Positions 18,656 to 27,687 of a DNA stretch of 64,000 nucleotides are shown piece after piece. The stretch is taken from NCBI RefSeq assembly GCF_900187355.1, contig NZ_LT906451.1, forward strand, positions 2,105,001 to 2,169,000, in the 5' to 3' direction. The translations under genes and the position numbers were made by a program. This DNA comes from Legionella lansingensis. GTDB lineage: Bacteria > Pseudomonadota > Gammaproteobacteria > Legionellales > Legionellaceae. The notes beneath the pieces were generated by a model. It made no database searches. It was not told the DNA's origin and saw nothing but the letters and a program-made list of their open reading frames with translations. The number at the start of each line of letters is the position of its first letter. Position 1 is the stretch's first letter.

Positions 18656-18831
18656 AATTGTTCTTTTTCCTCTAACGGAATCAAGCGTGCTTCTTGTTCC
18701 AGCATCACAGGTATGCCATCACGGATAGGATAGGCTAGACGATCAAAACGACAAATCAATTCTTTCTCTTTAATGACCAATTTGCCTTTACAAAGTGGGC
18801 AGACCAGAATTTCAAGCAATCGCTTATCCAC
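18652..18831 (-). CDS. Trm112/YcaR family small protein
   Basis: 59 codons from GTG 18831 ([18 protein letters not shown]), preceded by GGAGAG. Features are CPLC, then a single further Cys (LICRF), [14 protein letters not shown] and a Glu-rich tail ([10 protein letters not shown]). This is the YcaR/Trm112-like zinc-ribbon fold, usually found beside kdsB or lpxK. Its start lies in tsaB (8-nt overlap) and its stop overlaps the kdsB ATG. Exact role unknown; Trm112 activates methyltransferases. Confidence 0.92.
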   Translation of the reverse strand: MDKRLLEILVCPLCKGKLVIKEKELICRFDRLAYPIRDGIPVMLEQEARLIPLEEKEQL

Positions 18832-19492
18832 GGGGCTCTCCTTGGGTTACTTGGTTGCGAATGTACACAGGTGACGCTTTTGCAGCAGAAATAGCTTGTA
18901 TTTTACCACTCAAAGCGATACGAATCATCGCTTGTGCTTGAGGATAAATGAGGCACTTTTTAATAATTCTTTCTTGAATTACAGGTGATAATTGATCGAA
19001 GTAAGGTTCAAATCCAACCCCTGCAAGAATCAAGGGAGAAACTGGTGAGACCGTAATGTTGGCAACGGCATCCACAGACTCTTGCACTTCATATTGGTGA
19101 GGTGCAAGACATGCCCAGTATACTTGATTCATTCTGGCATCGATCATGGCAAGCACGCTGCTTGCATCATCTTCGGTATGATAAAAGGCTTCCTCGGCTA
19201 TCGCTGCAAGACTACTTACTGGGAATAAAGGAAGATCATGCGCATAAGCAAGGCCCTTCGCAACACTGCAAGCAATACGAAGACCAGTAAAACTGCCTGG
19301 CCCCCGACCATAAACAATAGCATCAAGTTGACTTAATTGAAGTCCACCTTCCGCTAAGAGCTGCTCAATCATAGGCAATATCACTTGCGCATGTTGTCGC
19401 TGCCCTCGCAGCTCACTATTTTTTAATTTGCCGCCTACACTTAAGCCGACAGATATATATTCTGTTGAAGTATCAATTGCCAACAGGTTCAT
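18824..19492 (-). CDS. tsaB: tRNA threonylcarbamoyladenosine biosynthesis protein TsaB
   Basis: 222 residues. The ASKHA-fold start is [17 protein letters not shown], with [13 protein letters not shown] and the diagnostic [21 protein letters not shown]. It partners TsaD and TsaE in making t6A37 on ANN-decoding tRNAs; it is degenerate for the ATPase metal site but essential as scaffold. The 5' end lies 20 nt inside the helicase gene and the 3' end overlaps the Trm112-like start. Complete. Confidence 0.94.
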   Translation of the reverse strand: MNLLAIDTSTEYISVGLSVGGKLKNSELRGQRQHAQVILPMIEQLLAEGGLQLSQLDAIVYGRGPGSFTGLRIACSVAKGLAYAHDLPLFPVSSLAAIAEEAFYHTEDDASSVLAMIDARMNQVYWACLAPHQYEVQESVDAVANITVSPVSPLILAGVGFEPYFDQLSPVIQERIIKKCLIYPQAQAMIRIALSGKIQAISAAKASPVYIRNQVTQGEPRG

Positions 19493-21443
19493 TTTTTAAA
19501 GCCAATTTACTTATAAACGTTAGTACAGTTTGCTCATCACGTGTTTTCCTTAACGCCGGGAAGCTAGCAAAGATATGACGGCCATACTCTCTTCCTGTCA
19601 AACGAGGATCAGCTATCATTAATACGCCTCGATCATTAACGTCCCGAATGAGTCGTCCAATGCCCTGCTTCAACGCCAACACGGCATTTGGCAACGATAA
19701 TTCATCAAAGCCTGATAGTCCTTGCGATTTAAAATAAGCCATTTTACCACGTATCACAGGATCTCCTGGGCTTGCAAAAGGTAATTTATCAATAATAACA
19801 CATGATAATGCCTCACCTTTGACATCAACACCCTCCCAAAACGTAGCAGTTCCCAGAAGTACTGCATTGCCCAACTGCCGAAAACGCGCCAACAAAATAG
19901 GTTTGGCTTCCTCTCCTTGAATTAAGAGAGGGTAGTTTAAGGCATTGTTTAGTCTTTGAGCAACTAACTTTAACGCTTTATGACTGGTGAACAAGAAAAA
20001 ACAACGCCCACCACAGGCTTCGATGATAGGCAATGCTTTTTCTAGTAACACATCATAGTAGCGCGCATCTTTAGGATCAGGTATATCACGTGGCAAATAA
20101 AGTAAAGCTTGTTGCTGATAATCGAAAGGACTCGGCAATAATAACGTTTTCGCTCTCGATAAACCCAAAGGTTTCATAAAACAATCAAAAGAGGAGGCCA
20201 TCGTTAATGTGGCCGAGGTAAAAACATAAGCACTTTGCTTACGTGCTAACAATGCACTAAAGGACTCAGCTATATCAAACGGTGTGGCGTGAAAAACCAG
20301 TGTATGTTTAAAGCGCTCTAGCCAGCGGATTTGTATTTTCTCGGTCATGCTGAAATGCGATAAACGCTCTTTCAATTCCTCAAAACGCTTTGCACAGCGC
20401 ATCAAGCCAACAGTAACCTCAAAATCCACGCTCCTGACACATTCCAAAAATTCATCAATCAATTGCAATAGCATGATCCAGGCTGTAATAAACGCCTGAT
20501 TGCGCTCCACGACGTCCCAGCTTATTCGCTCTTCATGCGCTGGTAGAGCCAGAAATAACTGGTCAAGTACTCGATCCGTTTTTAAGCTTAATTCCTTTAA
20601 GGGTTGATTCGCTAAATCAAGTACAGGCCATTCACGTAATAAATCATCAATCAGATCACGGATCTGTCGCGTCCCTACTCGCTCGCCATCAAAATTTGCA
20701 GCAATCTCGGCCAATTGATGTGCTTCATCAAAGATGACGACCTCAATATCGGGAAGTAATTCACCAAAACCTTCTTCCTTTAATCGGGAATCAGCAAAAA
20801 AAAGATGATGATTAATGACAACGATATCTGCTTCTAAGGCCCGTTTGCGAGCTTTTACTAAAAAACAACTTTCGTGATACTCACATTCACTGCCTAAGCA
20901 ATTTTCTGTTGTCGATGTTACATAAGGCCATGCTGCAGAATCCTCACTAATTTCCGGTAACTCTGAACGCTCGCCATTGACTAACTGAGGTAGCTTTTCC
21001 CTTATATGTAAAAGCTCGTGCACAGCTTGTGGAGAATTAAAACGCCCTTCTTCAGCGTGTAGTTCTATACGATACCGACAAAGGTAATTGGCTCGCCCCT
21101 TTAGATTTTGGACAGAGACAGCAATACCTAAAGCGCGAATAAGCATGGGTAAATCTTTATGGAACAGCTGGTCTTGCAATGTCTTAGTAGCTGTTGAAAT
21201 AAGCGCCTTTTTGCCACTTAACAAACAGGGAATCAAATAAGCAAACGTTTTCCCAGTACCTGTCCCGGCTTCGGCGATCAATGTTGATTGCTCTGTGATC
21301 GCTTGTGCAATTGCTGTTGCTAAAGTAATTTGTGGTGCTCGCGCTACAAAGCCAGGGATAGCAGTAGAGAGCCTTCCATGATTACCGAGAACTCGCTGAC
21401 AATGGTTGATAGCATCGCCCGCGAGAGAGCTTATTTCTTCCAC
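19473..21443 (-). CDS. yoaA: DinG/YoaA-family ATP-dependent DNA helicase (Fe-S)
   Basis: 656 residues. The XPD-like superfamily 2 helicase has Walker [16 protein letters not shown], a DEAH box ([12 protein letters not shown]), and [19 protein letters not shown] and QGIGRLIRD (motifs V-VI). Four Cys between motifs Ia and II ([20 protein letters not shown]) should hold the 4Fe-4S cluster. The roughly 650-residue length and absence of an exonuclease domain favour YoaA over the longer DinG. It unwinds damaged DNA. It overlaps fdxA by 13 nt and tsaB by 20 nt. Confidence 0.9.
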   Translation of the reverse strand: MEEISSLAGDAINHCQRVLGNHGRLSTAIPGFVARAPQITLATAIAQAITEQSTLIAEAGTGTGKTFAYLIPCLLSGKKALISTATKTLQDQLFHKDLPMLIRALGIAVSVQNLKGRANYLCRYRIELHAEEGRFNSPQAVHELLHIREKLPQLVNGERSELPEISEDSAAWPYVTSTTENCLGSECEYHESCFLVKARKRALEADIVVINHHLFFADSRLKEEGFGELLPDIEVVIFDEAHQLAEIAANFDGERVGTRQIRDLIDDLLREWPVLDLANQPLKELSLKTDRVLDQLFLALPAHEERISWDVVERNQAFITAWIMLLQLIDEFLECVRSVDFEVTVGLMRCAKRFEELKERLSHFSMTEKIQIRWLERFKHTLVFHATPFDIAESFSALLARKQSAYVFTSATLTMASSFDCFMKPLGLSRAKTLLLPSPFDYQQQALLYLPRDIPDPKDARYYDVLLEKALPIIEACGGRCFFLFTSHKALKLVAQRLNNALNYPLLIQGEEAKPILLARFRQLGNAVLLGTATFWEGVDVKGEALSCVIIDKLPFASPGDPVIRGKMAYFKSQGLSGFDELSLPNAVLALKQGIGRLIRDVNDRGVLMIADPRLTGREYGRHIFASFPALRKTRDEQTVLTFISKLALKNEPVGN

Positions 21444-21766
21444 TCTTTTTCAAGGTACTTAAGCTTACCCTCAACCCCTTCCCAAGATTCTGCATCTTCC
21501 GGGGGCTCTTTTTTAGAAGTGATATTAGGCCACTCTTTTGCAAGTTCTGCGTTGAGTTCCTGGAATTGCTTTTGATCGTCCGTGAGATCATCCTCAGAGA
21601 CAATAGCATCGACAGGACACTCCGGTTCACATAAAGCGCAATCAATGCATTCATCAGGATGAATAACTAAAAAATTGGGGCCTTCATAAAAACAATCTAC
21701 CGGACAAACTTCGACGCAGTCGGTATACTTACACTTAATACAACTTTCGGTAACAACAAAGGTCAT
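21431..21766 (-). CDS. fdxA: Seven-iron ferredoxin (FdxA type)
   Basis: 111 residues from ATG 21766 ([20 protein letters not shown]), after AGGG. The first cluster motif is [18 protein letters not shown] and the second is [12 protein letters not shown], the pattern of 3Fe-4S/4Fe-4S ferredoxins. An acidic C-terminal extension of about 50 residues ends [17 protein letters not shown]. It is an electron carrier and the first gene of the overlapping operon, where a link to the Fe-S helicase behind it is suggestive but unproved. Confidence 0.94.
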   Translation of the reverse strand: MTFVVTESCIKCKYTDCVEVCPVDCFYEGPNFLVIHPDECIDCALCEPECPVDAIVSEDDLTDDQKQFQELNAELAKEWPNITSKKEPPEDAESWEGVEGKLKYLEKEWKK

Positions 21767-21924
21767 AAGCAAACCCTATACTTAATTCTTAACATAATAG
21801 TTTATTAAAGCACAAATTACCTTATTCCTGCCAGGATTTTAGAGTCAGAAAATAGCTTCAACACCATATAACTGTAGTATATGATAACTCATCGATGCTT
21901 TAGTTAAATGTTTGAGTCAGAAGT

Positions 21925-23025
21925 ATGCCAGGTTCAGAGCAACATAGACAGGTACGTGATTTTTTGTATAAGTATTACCCCAATAGTGATCTTGAAAATA
22001 TGCAGATTGCTCCACTCAAGGGAGGAATAGCTACAACAATATTCAAAGTCAATCTATCAGACGAAGGAAAGGAATATTGTGTTGTTGTAAGAAAGAATCC
22101 TGAGCAAATAGATTTAAGAGATTATAATCGTGAGATTTTATTTCAAGACTTTTGTTCCGCTGCCGAAATTGGACCTAAAATACTTTATAGGGATAGTGAT
22201 TATACATTAATGGAATTCATTCATGGAGAATGGCCGCTACCAGAAACTTTGGACAAACCACAACTAACAAGTATTGCAAACAGCATTCGCATATTACATT
22301 CTGCCGATTTAACAATTAATTTATCTGATGCTCATTTTTTATTTCAGCTGAAACAAATGCTTAAAGAAAAAAATTCTGATCCAGAAAAAGAAGAATTGCT
22401 TGTAAGAGCAAGGCATTGGATTGAGCAGGTGGGAGAATTTTTCTATAAAGATAGTCATTTATGCCCTTGTCATTTAGATTTAAATCCCGGGAATATTTTG
22501 TTAAGTCAACAAAATAAAACGTTTTTAGTAGATTTTACTGATTCTCATTGTGATGATAAATTTATAGATTTAGGAAAGTTTGCTGCTTATATGGGTTTAG
22601 GAGCAAATGAAAAAATAACTCTACTTAAATCTTATTTCAGTGGTGAACCCTCAAGAAAGCAAATCGCTTTACTCAATATTGCTCAAATGTTATTTGAACT
22701 TAGGCTTGGCATGGTGGGTTTGTTGAATATTAAATCTGATGCAGAATTAAAAGAATTATTAGCAAATCAAGATTTAAATGCAGATTCGAAAAAAGCACAT
22801 CATTCATTAATACATGATTATTTACATGGCAATATTCAAGATGAAAATATTTTCTATAAACGTCTTGTAGACGTTTATTATCTGTCATGGAAACAAAAAA
22901 TTGAGTCTAAAGAATATTTAGAGGATATGCATATTCTATCAAATCCAAGCTATCAAAGCTTTTTTGATTTTAATATTTCCGCTGAGATTGATATAAAGAG
23001 CAATAAACAGAATGTTTATAACTAG
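21925..23025 (+). CDS. APH/choline-kinase-like phosphotransferase
   Basis: 366 residues. The N-lobe has MQIAPLKGGIATTIFKVNL (glycine-rich loop-like) and CVVVRKNPE (candidate catalytic Lys). The C-lobe has the APH Brenner motif CHLDLNPGNILL (HxDxxxxN) and TFLVDFTDSH, where DFT replaces the usual DFG or DWE. This fits aminoglycoside, choline or ethanolamine kinase-like folds; the substrate is unknown. It is richer in A+T than neighbouring genes and has a weak ribosome-binding site, hinting at transfer. No signal peptide. It could be metabolic or host-directed. The stop abuts a palindromic repeat. Confidence 0.75.
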   Translation: MPGSEQHRQVRDFLYKYYPNSDLENMQIAPLKGGIATTIFKVNLSDEGKEYCVVVRKNPEQIDLRDYNREILFQDFCSAAEIGPKILYRDSDYTLMEFIHGEWPLPETLDKPQLTSIANSIRILHSADLTINLSDAHFLFQLKQMLKEKNSDPEKEELLVRARHWIEQVGEFFYKDSHLCPCHLDLNPGNILLSQQNKTFLVDFTDSHCDDKFIDLGKFAAYMGLGANEKITLLKSYFSGEPSRKQIALLNIAQMLFELRLGMVGLLNIKSDAELKELLANQDLNADSKKAHHSLIHDYLHGNIQDENIFYKRLVDVYYLSWKQKIESKEYLEDMHILSNPSYQSFFDFNISAEIDIKSNKQNVYN

Positions 23026-23180
23026 AGCGCCGAATGATTTAAATAAAACAATAGCTCCCTATCCCTACGTACTGCGGCTTGTCCGCAGTATCCAGGAGAA
23101 TACTGGTGGCTGCGAACTTATGGATACCGCGAACAAGTCGCGGTACGTCGAGGTGGTTTAATTTAAATCATTCGGCGTTC
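23025..23180. repeat. Family B palindrome (copy 2), touching the kinase gene stop
   Basis: Outer arms CGCCGAATGATTTAAAT and ATTTAAATCATTCGGCG bracket inner TACTGCGGCTTGTCCGCAGTA and TACCGCGAACAAGTCGCGGTA hairpins. It starts at the last base of the phosphotransferase stop codon and fills the space before the convergent glutathionyl-hydroquinone reductase gene. Confidence 0.8.
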
Positions 23181-23205
23181 TAGGATGTGTTGACAATTAT
23201 CGAAT

Positions 23206-24141
23206 TTAATCCAAATTCAATCGAGGACCTACCGGGACAATTTGCGTCGGATTAATTGTTTTATGACTGAAATAATAATGCTGCTTAATTTGTTCAAAAT
23301 TTACTGTTTCGCGCACCCCTGGATGATGATAGAGTCTTTTAAGATAAGCTTGCAGCGCTGGGTAATCAGTAATTCTCTGTTGATTTGCTTTGAAATGGCT
23401 GTAATAGACCGCATCAAAACGAATTAGTGTAGTAAACAACCGCCAATCGGCTTCAGTTAATCTTTCTCCAACCAGATATTCGTGCTGCTGCAAATGCCCT
23501 TCTAACTCATTAAGGGTAGTAAACAGTTCATAATAGGCTTGTTCATAAGCTTCTTGAGTGGTAGCAAAACCGCACTTGTAAACACCATTATTAACTGATT
23601 GATAAACTTTATCATTTATGGCATCGATTTCGGCACGCAAAGCCTCAGGGTAAAAATCTTGTTTATCACCCGTTAAATGATCAAAAGCCTGATTAAACTG
23701 GCGAATAATCTCTGCCGATTCATTATTAACGATGGTCTTTTCTTTTTTGTCCCATAAAACGGGTACCGTGACTCGGCCTGTATAGTTTTTATCTGCCTTG
23801 ATATAGATCTCATAAAGATAATTTAATCCATATAAGTTATCTCCAGTGGCTCCCATACCTACTTTAAATTCCCAACCATGTTCAAGCATATGAGGATGCA
23901 CAATAGAAATATCGATATAATGATCCAATTTCTTAAGTTTCCTAAAGATGAGTGTGCGATGTGCCCATGGGCAAGCTAAGGAAACATACAAATGATAACG
24001 TCCTTTTTCAGCGAGGAAACGAGCATTGGGATAGCTTTGTATTTCTTCTCTAAACTGCGTGGGTTCGCGTTTGAATTTCCCATCGGTCTTGGCGGTATCA
24101 TACCATTTATCCTGCCAATGCCCATCGATTAATAAGCCCAT
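23206..24141 (-). CDS. yqjG: Glutathionyl-hydroquinone reductase (YqjG/Xi-class GST)
   Basis: 311 residues with a GGGAGAGA site before the ATG. The Xi-class signature is LACPWAHRTLIF, with Cys as nucleophile, preceded by GRYHLYVS. NNESAEIIRQFN and the C-domain LVGERLTEADWRLFTTLIRFD follow. It reduces glutathionyl-(hydro)quinones with GSH. The length matches the family. It lies 36 bp after the DUF1704 gene on the same strand. A redox or detoxification role is established for the family. Confidence 0.93.
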   Translation of the reverse strand: MGLLIDGHWQDKWYDTAKTDGKFKREPTQFREEIQSYPNARFLAEKGRYHLYVSLACPWAHRTLIFRKLKKLDHYIDISIVHPHMLEHGWEFKVGMGATGDNLYGLNYLYEIYIKADKNYTGRVTVPVLWDKKEKTIVNNESAEIIRQFNQAFDHLTGDKQDFYPEALRAEIDAINDKVYQSVNNGVYKCGFATTQEAYEQAYYELFTTLNELEGHLQQHEYLVGERLTEADWRLFTTLIRFDAVYYSHFKANQQRITDYPALQAYLKRLYHHPGVRETVNFEQIKQHYYFSHKTINPTQIVPVGPRLNLD

Positions 24142-24177
24142 CCGTCTCTCCCAAAGTTAAAAAGAAATCGCTACAAG

Positions 24178-25467
24178 TTAAACCAGTAAAAAACGAAAAT
24201 TCTTTTGTATCTCAGCAAGATCAAACTTATTTAAGAATAGTGAAAAACTCATCCATGCGCCTAAAGCGGCCAAATCACGAAATGGGGGGGGTAAATACAC
24301 AGGAGGGATCAAAAGATTGCGCTCCTTTAATTCACCAAGTAAAGGCAAGTCATCCAGAACCAACTTACCTGTAAACAGTAAAGGAATGGAATTAATCTTG
24401 TGTTGACTGATAGCAAAACGCATAAAGTTATAGATCAAGAGAAAGCCTTTGGCATAAGCCAAATCTTTAGTAAAAGGACCACCATCAGGAGTACTACCAC
24501 GAAATACGCGAACAGCATGATTATAGCTGTCATCTTCACTCAAACCGCATTCAATAAAATAACGAAAAATATCAATAAAGTTTGCGCCTTCCCGAACTTT
24601 ATCAAGCGCGATAACGCGGTTAGTAATCTTACGGACACGACCAGGATAAGAAGAGAAAGTGACTACTTCAGTAATAACAGCCAATCCTTCTTGAATCACA
24701 CTGCTTGATGGTGAGCCTTTCGACAAGAAGAAACAATAAGGTTGTGTAGCACCGTTAAGTGTAGTGCCAACATGCACCCAACCTTCATGAACTTCTAGAT
24801 AAGTCAAATCCCGATCACTAAACATGGCTTGCTGGCTTAGTTTAATGGTATCAGCACCAGCCGAGGCATCAGCAACCATACCATCACTTACCATAACCGT
24901 AACTTTTCCAGGATGTTGCTCGAAAAAATTGCTGAGACGTTCTTGTAATATTTCCTGAGCTTGCTTTGGGGTATAACGTTTGACATCTGCCTCTGATTGC
25001 AATTGCACATCAAGTGCGGTTAACACATCAAACAAGACTGTACCCAATTCGCTTAAACGTGGTCCCCCAGAATAAAAAGCATCATGAGGACTACCATATA
25101 ATTCCATGGCTAGCTCACAGAATGTAGGTGTACCGCGAGCATCTAGCATCTGTACAGCCCTTGAATACTCTTCACACTGACGCTTAATTAAGCGTGCCAC
25201 AGGCGAATATTGGCCAAGTTTATTTTGGGCATCACGCAAGATTAAGCGAAATTCTTCCTGTTTTTCTGTTGCATCAAAAGGCAGAGGCTTGCTGAGATAA
25301 TAATCTTTATCTATCTTCGGTAAGATATTCCCCTTCTTGGCAAAAAATTCTTGCTTGATTGAATCATCCCACTTAATGCTATCCAAAATACGTATCGTGC
25401 GCTGTGCTTCTACCAAACGAGCAGATAATTCCTGGATGGTTGCTAACTCGTCAGATTCAGTGGCCAT
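24178..25467 (-). CDS. DUF1704 / QEGLA-motif protein, MATCAP-like metallopeptidase fold
   Basis: 429 residues, with AAGGTG before ATG 25467. The middle has HEGWVH (HExxxH) in YLEVHEGWVHVGTTLNG, followed by SSSVIQEGLAVITEVVTF, the 'QEGLA' motif (TIGR02421). In eukaryotic DUF1704 relatives (MATCAP) the HExxxH and downstream Glu form a zinc carboxypeptidase site that removes C-terminal tyrosine from tubulin. The bacterial role is unknown. No signal peptide is evident. It sits between the dapA-lipoprotein pair and yqjG. Peptidase activity here is inference from the motif. Confidence 0.85.
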   Translation of the reverse strand: MATESDELATIQELSARLVEAQRTIRILDSIKWDDSIKQEFFAKKGNILPKIDKDYYLSKPLPFDATEKQEEFRLILRDAQNKLGQYSPVARLIKRQCEEYSRAVQMLDARGTPTFCELAMELYGSPHDAFYSGGPRLSELGTVLFDVLTALDVQLQSEADVKRYTPKQAQEILQERLSNFFEQHPGKVTVMVSDGMVADASAGADTIKLSQQAMFSDRDLTYLEVHEGWVHVGTTLNGATQPYCFFLSKGSPSSSVIQEGLAVITEVVTFSSYPGRVRKITNRVIALDKVREGANFIDIFRYFIECGLSEDDSYNHAVRVFRGSTPDGGPFTKDLAYAKGFLLIYNFMRFAISQHKINSIPLLFTGKLVLDDLPLLGELKERNLLIPPVYLPPPFRDLAALGAWMSFSLFLNKFDLAEIQKNFRFLLV

Positions 25468-25482
25468 ATGTCACCTTCTAAA

Positions 25483-25719
25483 TTAAGTCGCCTGCTCAGT
25501 AATCGTTGGATCAGAGGGTGGTGCAATACTAACTCGCGCATTTTGATTCTGCGGAGGTAAATCATAAAAATGACTTATATTACTATCCGTCAATGGCGAT
25601 GGGACTACCACAATCGGACCATTCCTACTGTTTAAATATTGTGACTCCCCATTTTTGGCATACTGTGAACACGCTGATAATAACGATACTGAAACGATTA
25701 CAAAACCTATCTTTTTCAC
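25483..25719 (-). CDS. Small lipoprotein downstream of dapA
   Basis: 78 residues from GTG 25719 after GAGGAAAAA. A signal peptide MKKIGFVIVSVSLLSAC with lipobox LSAC (SpII cleavage before Cys17) leads a Pro/Asn-rich mature part ending PSDPTITEQAT. Position after dapA (15 bp) mirrors the dapA-bamC (nlpB) order of enteric bacteria, but the mature chain of about 60 residues is far shorter than BamC. It may correspond to a BamC N-terminal linker only. Outer-membrane location likely. Confidence 0.75.
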   Translation of the reverse strand: MKKIGFVIVSVSLLSACSQYAKNGESQYLNSRNGPIVVVPSPLTDSNISHFYDLPPQNQNARVSIAPPSDPTITEQAT

Positions 25720-25734
25720 AACAATTTTTCCTCA

Positions 25735-26607
25735 TTAAACGAGCTGCAAGTTATGTAATACTTGCTCTAATGCCGCGTGATGACCGGCAGATAAAGATGT
25801 TAAGGGTAACCGCAGTTCGTCATTGATTAATCCCATCCGGCTTAGAGCCCATTTTACAGGGATAGGATTTGATTCTACAAATAGTAATTCATGAAGCGTG
25901 GCCAATTGCTCATTTACACGTAGACAGTTTGCATGATCATTATCCAATGCAGCATCGGATAATTTTGCCATCTGACGAGGTGCGACATTGGCAGTAACTG
26001 AAATCACCCCTTTTGCTCCCGCTAGCATCCACTGAGCAGCCGTTAAATCATCACCGCTGTACACATCAAGAAGACCCTCACTCAAACGCAATATTTGCTG
26101 CAGGCGAGTTATTTGTCCTGTTGCCTCTTTAATACCAATAATATTTGAAACTTTTGCCAATCTAGCTACCGTTTCTGGGAGCAAGTCGCAAGCAGTACGG
26201 CCTGGCACATTATATAGAATAATCGGGATGGCCACCGATTTGGCAATTTGACTATAGTGCTGATAAAGACCTTCTTGCGTGGGTTTGATATAGGCGGGAG
26301 TCATAATCAGCGCGGCATGTGCCCCGCATTCCATTGCTTCTTGTGCAAAAGCAATGCACTCCTTTGTGGCGTTCGAGGCTGTACCGGCAATTACTGGTAA
26401 CCTCTCACGTACCTGTTCAACAACCGTTTTTATAACCAAAAGCTTTTCCTGGTGAGAAAGGGTACCTGCCTCACCTGTAGTTCCTGCCGCGATGATAGCA
26501 TGTGTACCTGCACTGATATGAAATTCCACCAACTCCCGTAGGCGTGCAACATCAACTTGATCTTCCGTCATCGGCGTGACTAGTGCCACCATACTTCCTC
26601 GAAACAT
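25735..26607 (-). CDS. dapA: 4-hydroxy-tetrahydrodipicolinate synthase
   Basis: 290 residues. It condenses pyruvate and aspartate semialdehyde in the lysine/DAP pathway. The TIM-barrel motifs are [25 protein letters not shown] (catalytic Tyr), and GIKEATGQI with the Schiff-base Lys. [11 protein letters not shown] and [10 protein letters not shown] are also conserved. The length is normal. The small lipoprotein gene follows at 15 bp. Confidence 0.96.
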   Translation of the reverse strand: MFRGSMVALVTPMTEDQVDVARLRELVEFHISAGTHAIIAAGTTGEAGTLSHQEKLLVIKTVVEQVRERLPVIAGTASNATKECIAFAQEAMECGAHAALIMTPAYIKPTQEGLYQHYSQIAKSVAIPIILYNVPGRTACDLLPETVARLAKVSNIIGIKEATGQITRLQQILRLSEGLLDVYSGDDLTAAQWMLAGAKGVISVTANVAPRQMAKLSDAALDNDHANCLRVNEQLATLHELLFVESNPIPVKWALSRMGLINDELRLPLTSLSAGHHAALEQVLHNLQLV

Positions 26608-26734
26608 AGCGCCCTCTTTTTCTTAGGATATTTGCCAATACTACTGGGGCATAGAGAATTTCTCAAGCGCGCAATAGAAAAAGCTAATGAGTCCTACATC
26701 AAACAAAGGGATTAGAGAGCGTTTACCGAACTAT

Positions 26735-26815
26735 GTCATACCCGCGTAGGCGGGGATCCATCCTGATTAAAGCCTCGTACCACCCAGAATGGATTTCCAC
26801 CTATGCGGGTATGAC
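26735..26815. repeat. Family A palindrome (copy 3)
   Basis: GTCATACCCGCGTAGGCGGG and, in reverse, GTCATACCCGCATAGGTGG form the outer arms; GGATCCATCCTG and CAGAATGGAT continue them inward. It lies upstream of dapA and downstream of the 69-residue gene, both on the minus strand. Confidence 0.8.
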
Positions 26816-26839
26816 ACAGTTAAATAAGCAGCAGTCTTG

Positions 26840-27049
26840 TTAAAAAAGGCTTTTTTCGATTTGCCTTTTAGCAGTTTCCATTGCTTTTCTTTCAGCTTCT
26901 TGTTTTGTTGTAAATACCTTTCCTACTGATTTTCTAACCACATAAGTACATTGATCGTAGTGAAAGATGAGCGAATATTCTGCTGCATATTTTCCATTAC
27001 ATTTTTGAGATACACACTCAAAATCAATTCCATTGTGTTTTCCTTTCAT
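26840..27049 (-). CDS. Unrecognised 69-residue protein
   Basis: MKGKHNGIDFECVSQKCNGK... ends in a charged helix (TKQEAERKAMETAKRQIEKSLF). GGGAAG precedes the ATG by a workable distance. Two Cys near the N-terminus and one in the middle (YDQCTYVV). The first half looks like a small beta sheet, the second a helix. No family recognised. The regular amphipathic helix and start site support it being real. Confidence 0.55.
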   Translation of the reverse strand: MKGKHNGIDFECVSQKCNGKYAAEYSLIFHYDQCTYVVRKSVGKVFTTKQEAERKAMETAKRQIEKSLF

Positions 27050-27112
27050 AGACTTCCCTATCTATTCAACGTCGTTGCTATGTAATGACTGAATACCCCT
27101 ACGAGTAGTCAT

Positions 27113-27149
27113 AAAAAGCCCCGTTTGTAAATCATGCAAACGGTCTTTT
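27113..27149. terminator. Hairpin with T/A tails on both sides
   Basis: CCGTTTG and CAAACGG pair around a 9-nt loop, followed by TCTTTT on the plus strand and by GGCTTTTTA on the minus strand. The shape is that of a bidirectional Rho-independent terminator. No annotated gene obviously ends here, so it may terminate a short unannotated transcript or isolate the neighbouring divergent genes. Confidence 0.55.
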
Positions 27150-27298
27150 CATTATTCATTATAGTTCAATGAGAGACATGACTTATCTTCTTTTCTTCCT
27201 GGAACAGCAAATCTGAATTTGACCACATTTTGAGCAAGTGCGGCATTTTTGTACTAATATCTCTGATGAAGGACCTAACTATCAAGAGGAGCTTAACC

Positions 27299-27547
27299 AT
27301 GAAAAAACTAATTTATGTTATGTTTTTCTTGGGGTTATCGACCATGGGTTTGGTTTCCTGTACTCCTACGCAAGTAGGTACTGCCACTGGAGCTGCAGCA
27401 GGGGCAGGTATCGGTTACGCTGTTAGTGGAGATGCAGGAGGAGCCCTTATTGGAGCCGGTGCAGGTGGACTACTCGGTTATGCAATAGGCCGAGAAGAAG
27501 AAAGAAGACGTTGCTGGTGGAGCTATGGGCGTTACTATTGCTACTAA
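27299..27547 (+). CDS. Glycine-zipper lipoprotein
   Basis: 82 residues from ATG 27299, with AGAGGAGC upstream. The signal peptide MKKLIYVMFFLGLSTMGLVSC ends at a VSC lipobox in the permissive range, followed by TPTQVGTATGAAAGAGIGYA and GGALIGAGAGGLLGYAIG, a glycine-zipper hairpin. The tail is Arg/Trp/Tyr-rich (EEERRRCWWSYGRYYCY). Such SlyB/Rick_17kDa-like proteins sit in the outer membrane. Function not established. Confidence 0.82.
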   Translation: MKKLIYVMFFLGLSTMGLVSCTPTQVGTATGAAAGAGIGYAVSGDAGGALIGAGAGGLLGYAIGREEERRRCWWSYGRYYCY

Positions 27548-27585
27548 TACTTTACCACACTGAGTCTTTTTTCTAGCTCTCCCTT

Positions 27586-27633
27586 CCATTTTGTCTTGAT
27601 TAATAGTTTTACTAAACTATTAAGGCAAAATGG
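27586..27633. repeat. Inverted repeat between the lipoprotein and bdhA genes
   Basis: CCATTTTG...TTAATAGTTT pairs with AAACTATTAA...CAAAATGG around a 4-nt loop, leaving small internal bulges. It may end the upstream transcript or act as an operator for the bdhA operon that starts 55 bp downstream. No T-run follows. Confidence 0.55.
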
Positions 27634-27687
27634 AAAATCGTTGTTATAATCATATAAGAATAAACATCATGACAAAGGAATGTAAAC

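Noticed and set aside
25735-26607. A different aldolase of the DapA superfamily (such as N-acetylneuraminate lyase)
   Set aside because: The YNVPGRT and GIKEATG context and the following lipoprotein gene fit DapA best.
27113-27298. A small RNA ending at the bidirectional hairpin
   Set aside because: A TATAAT-like box exists on the minus strand, but it would give only about 40 nt; no convincing promoter-terminator pair of useful length.
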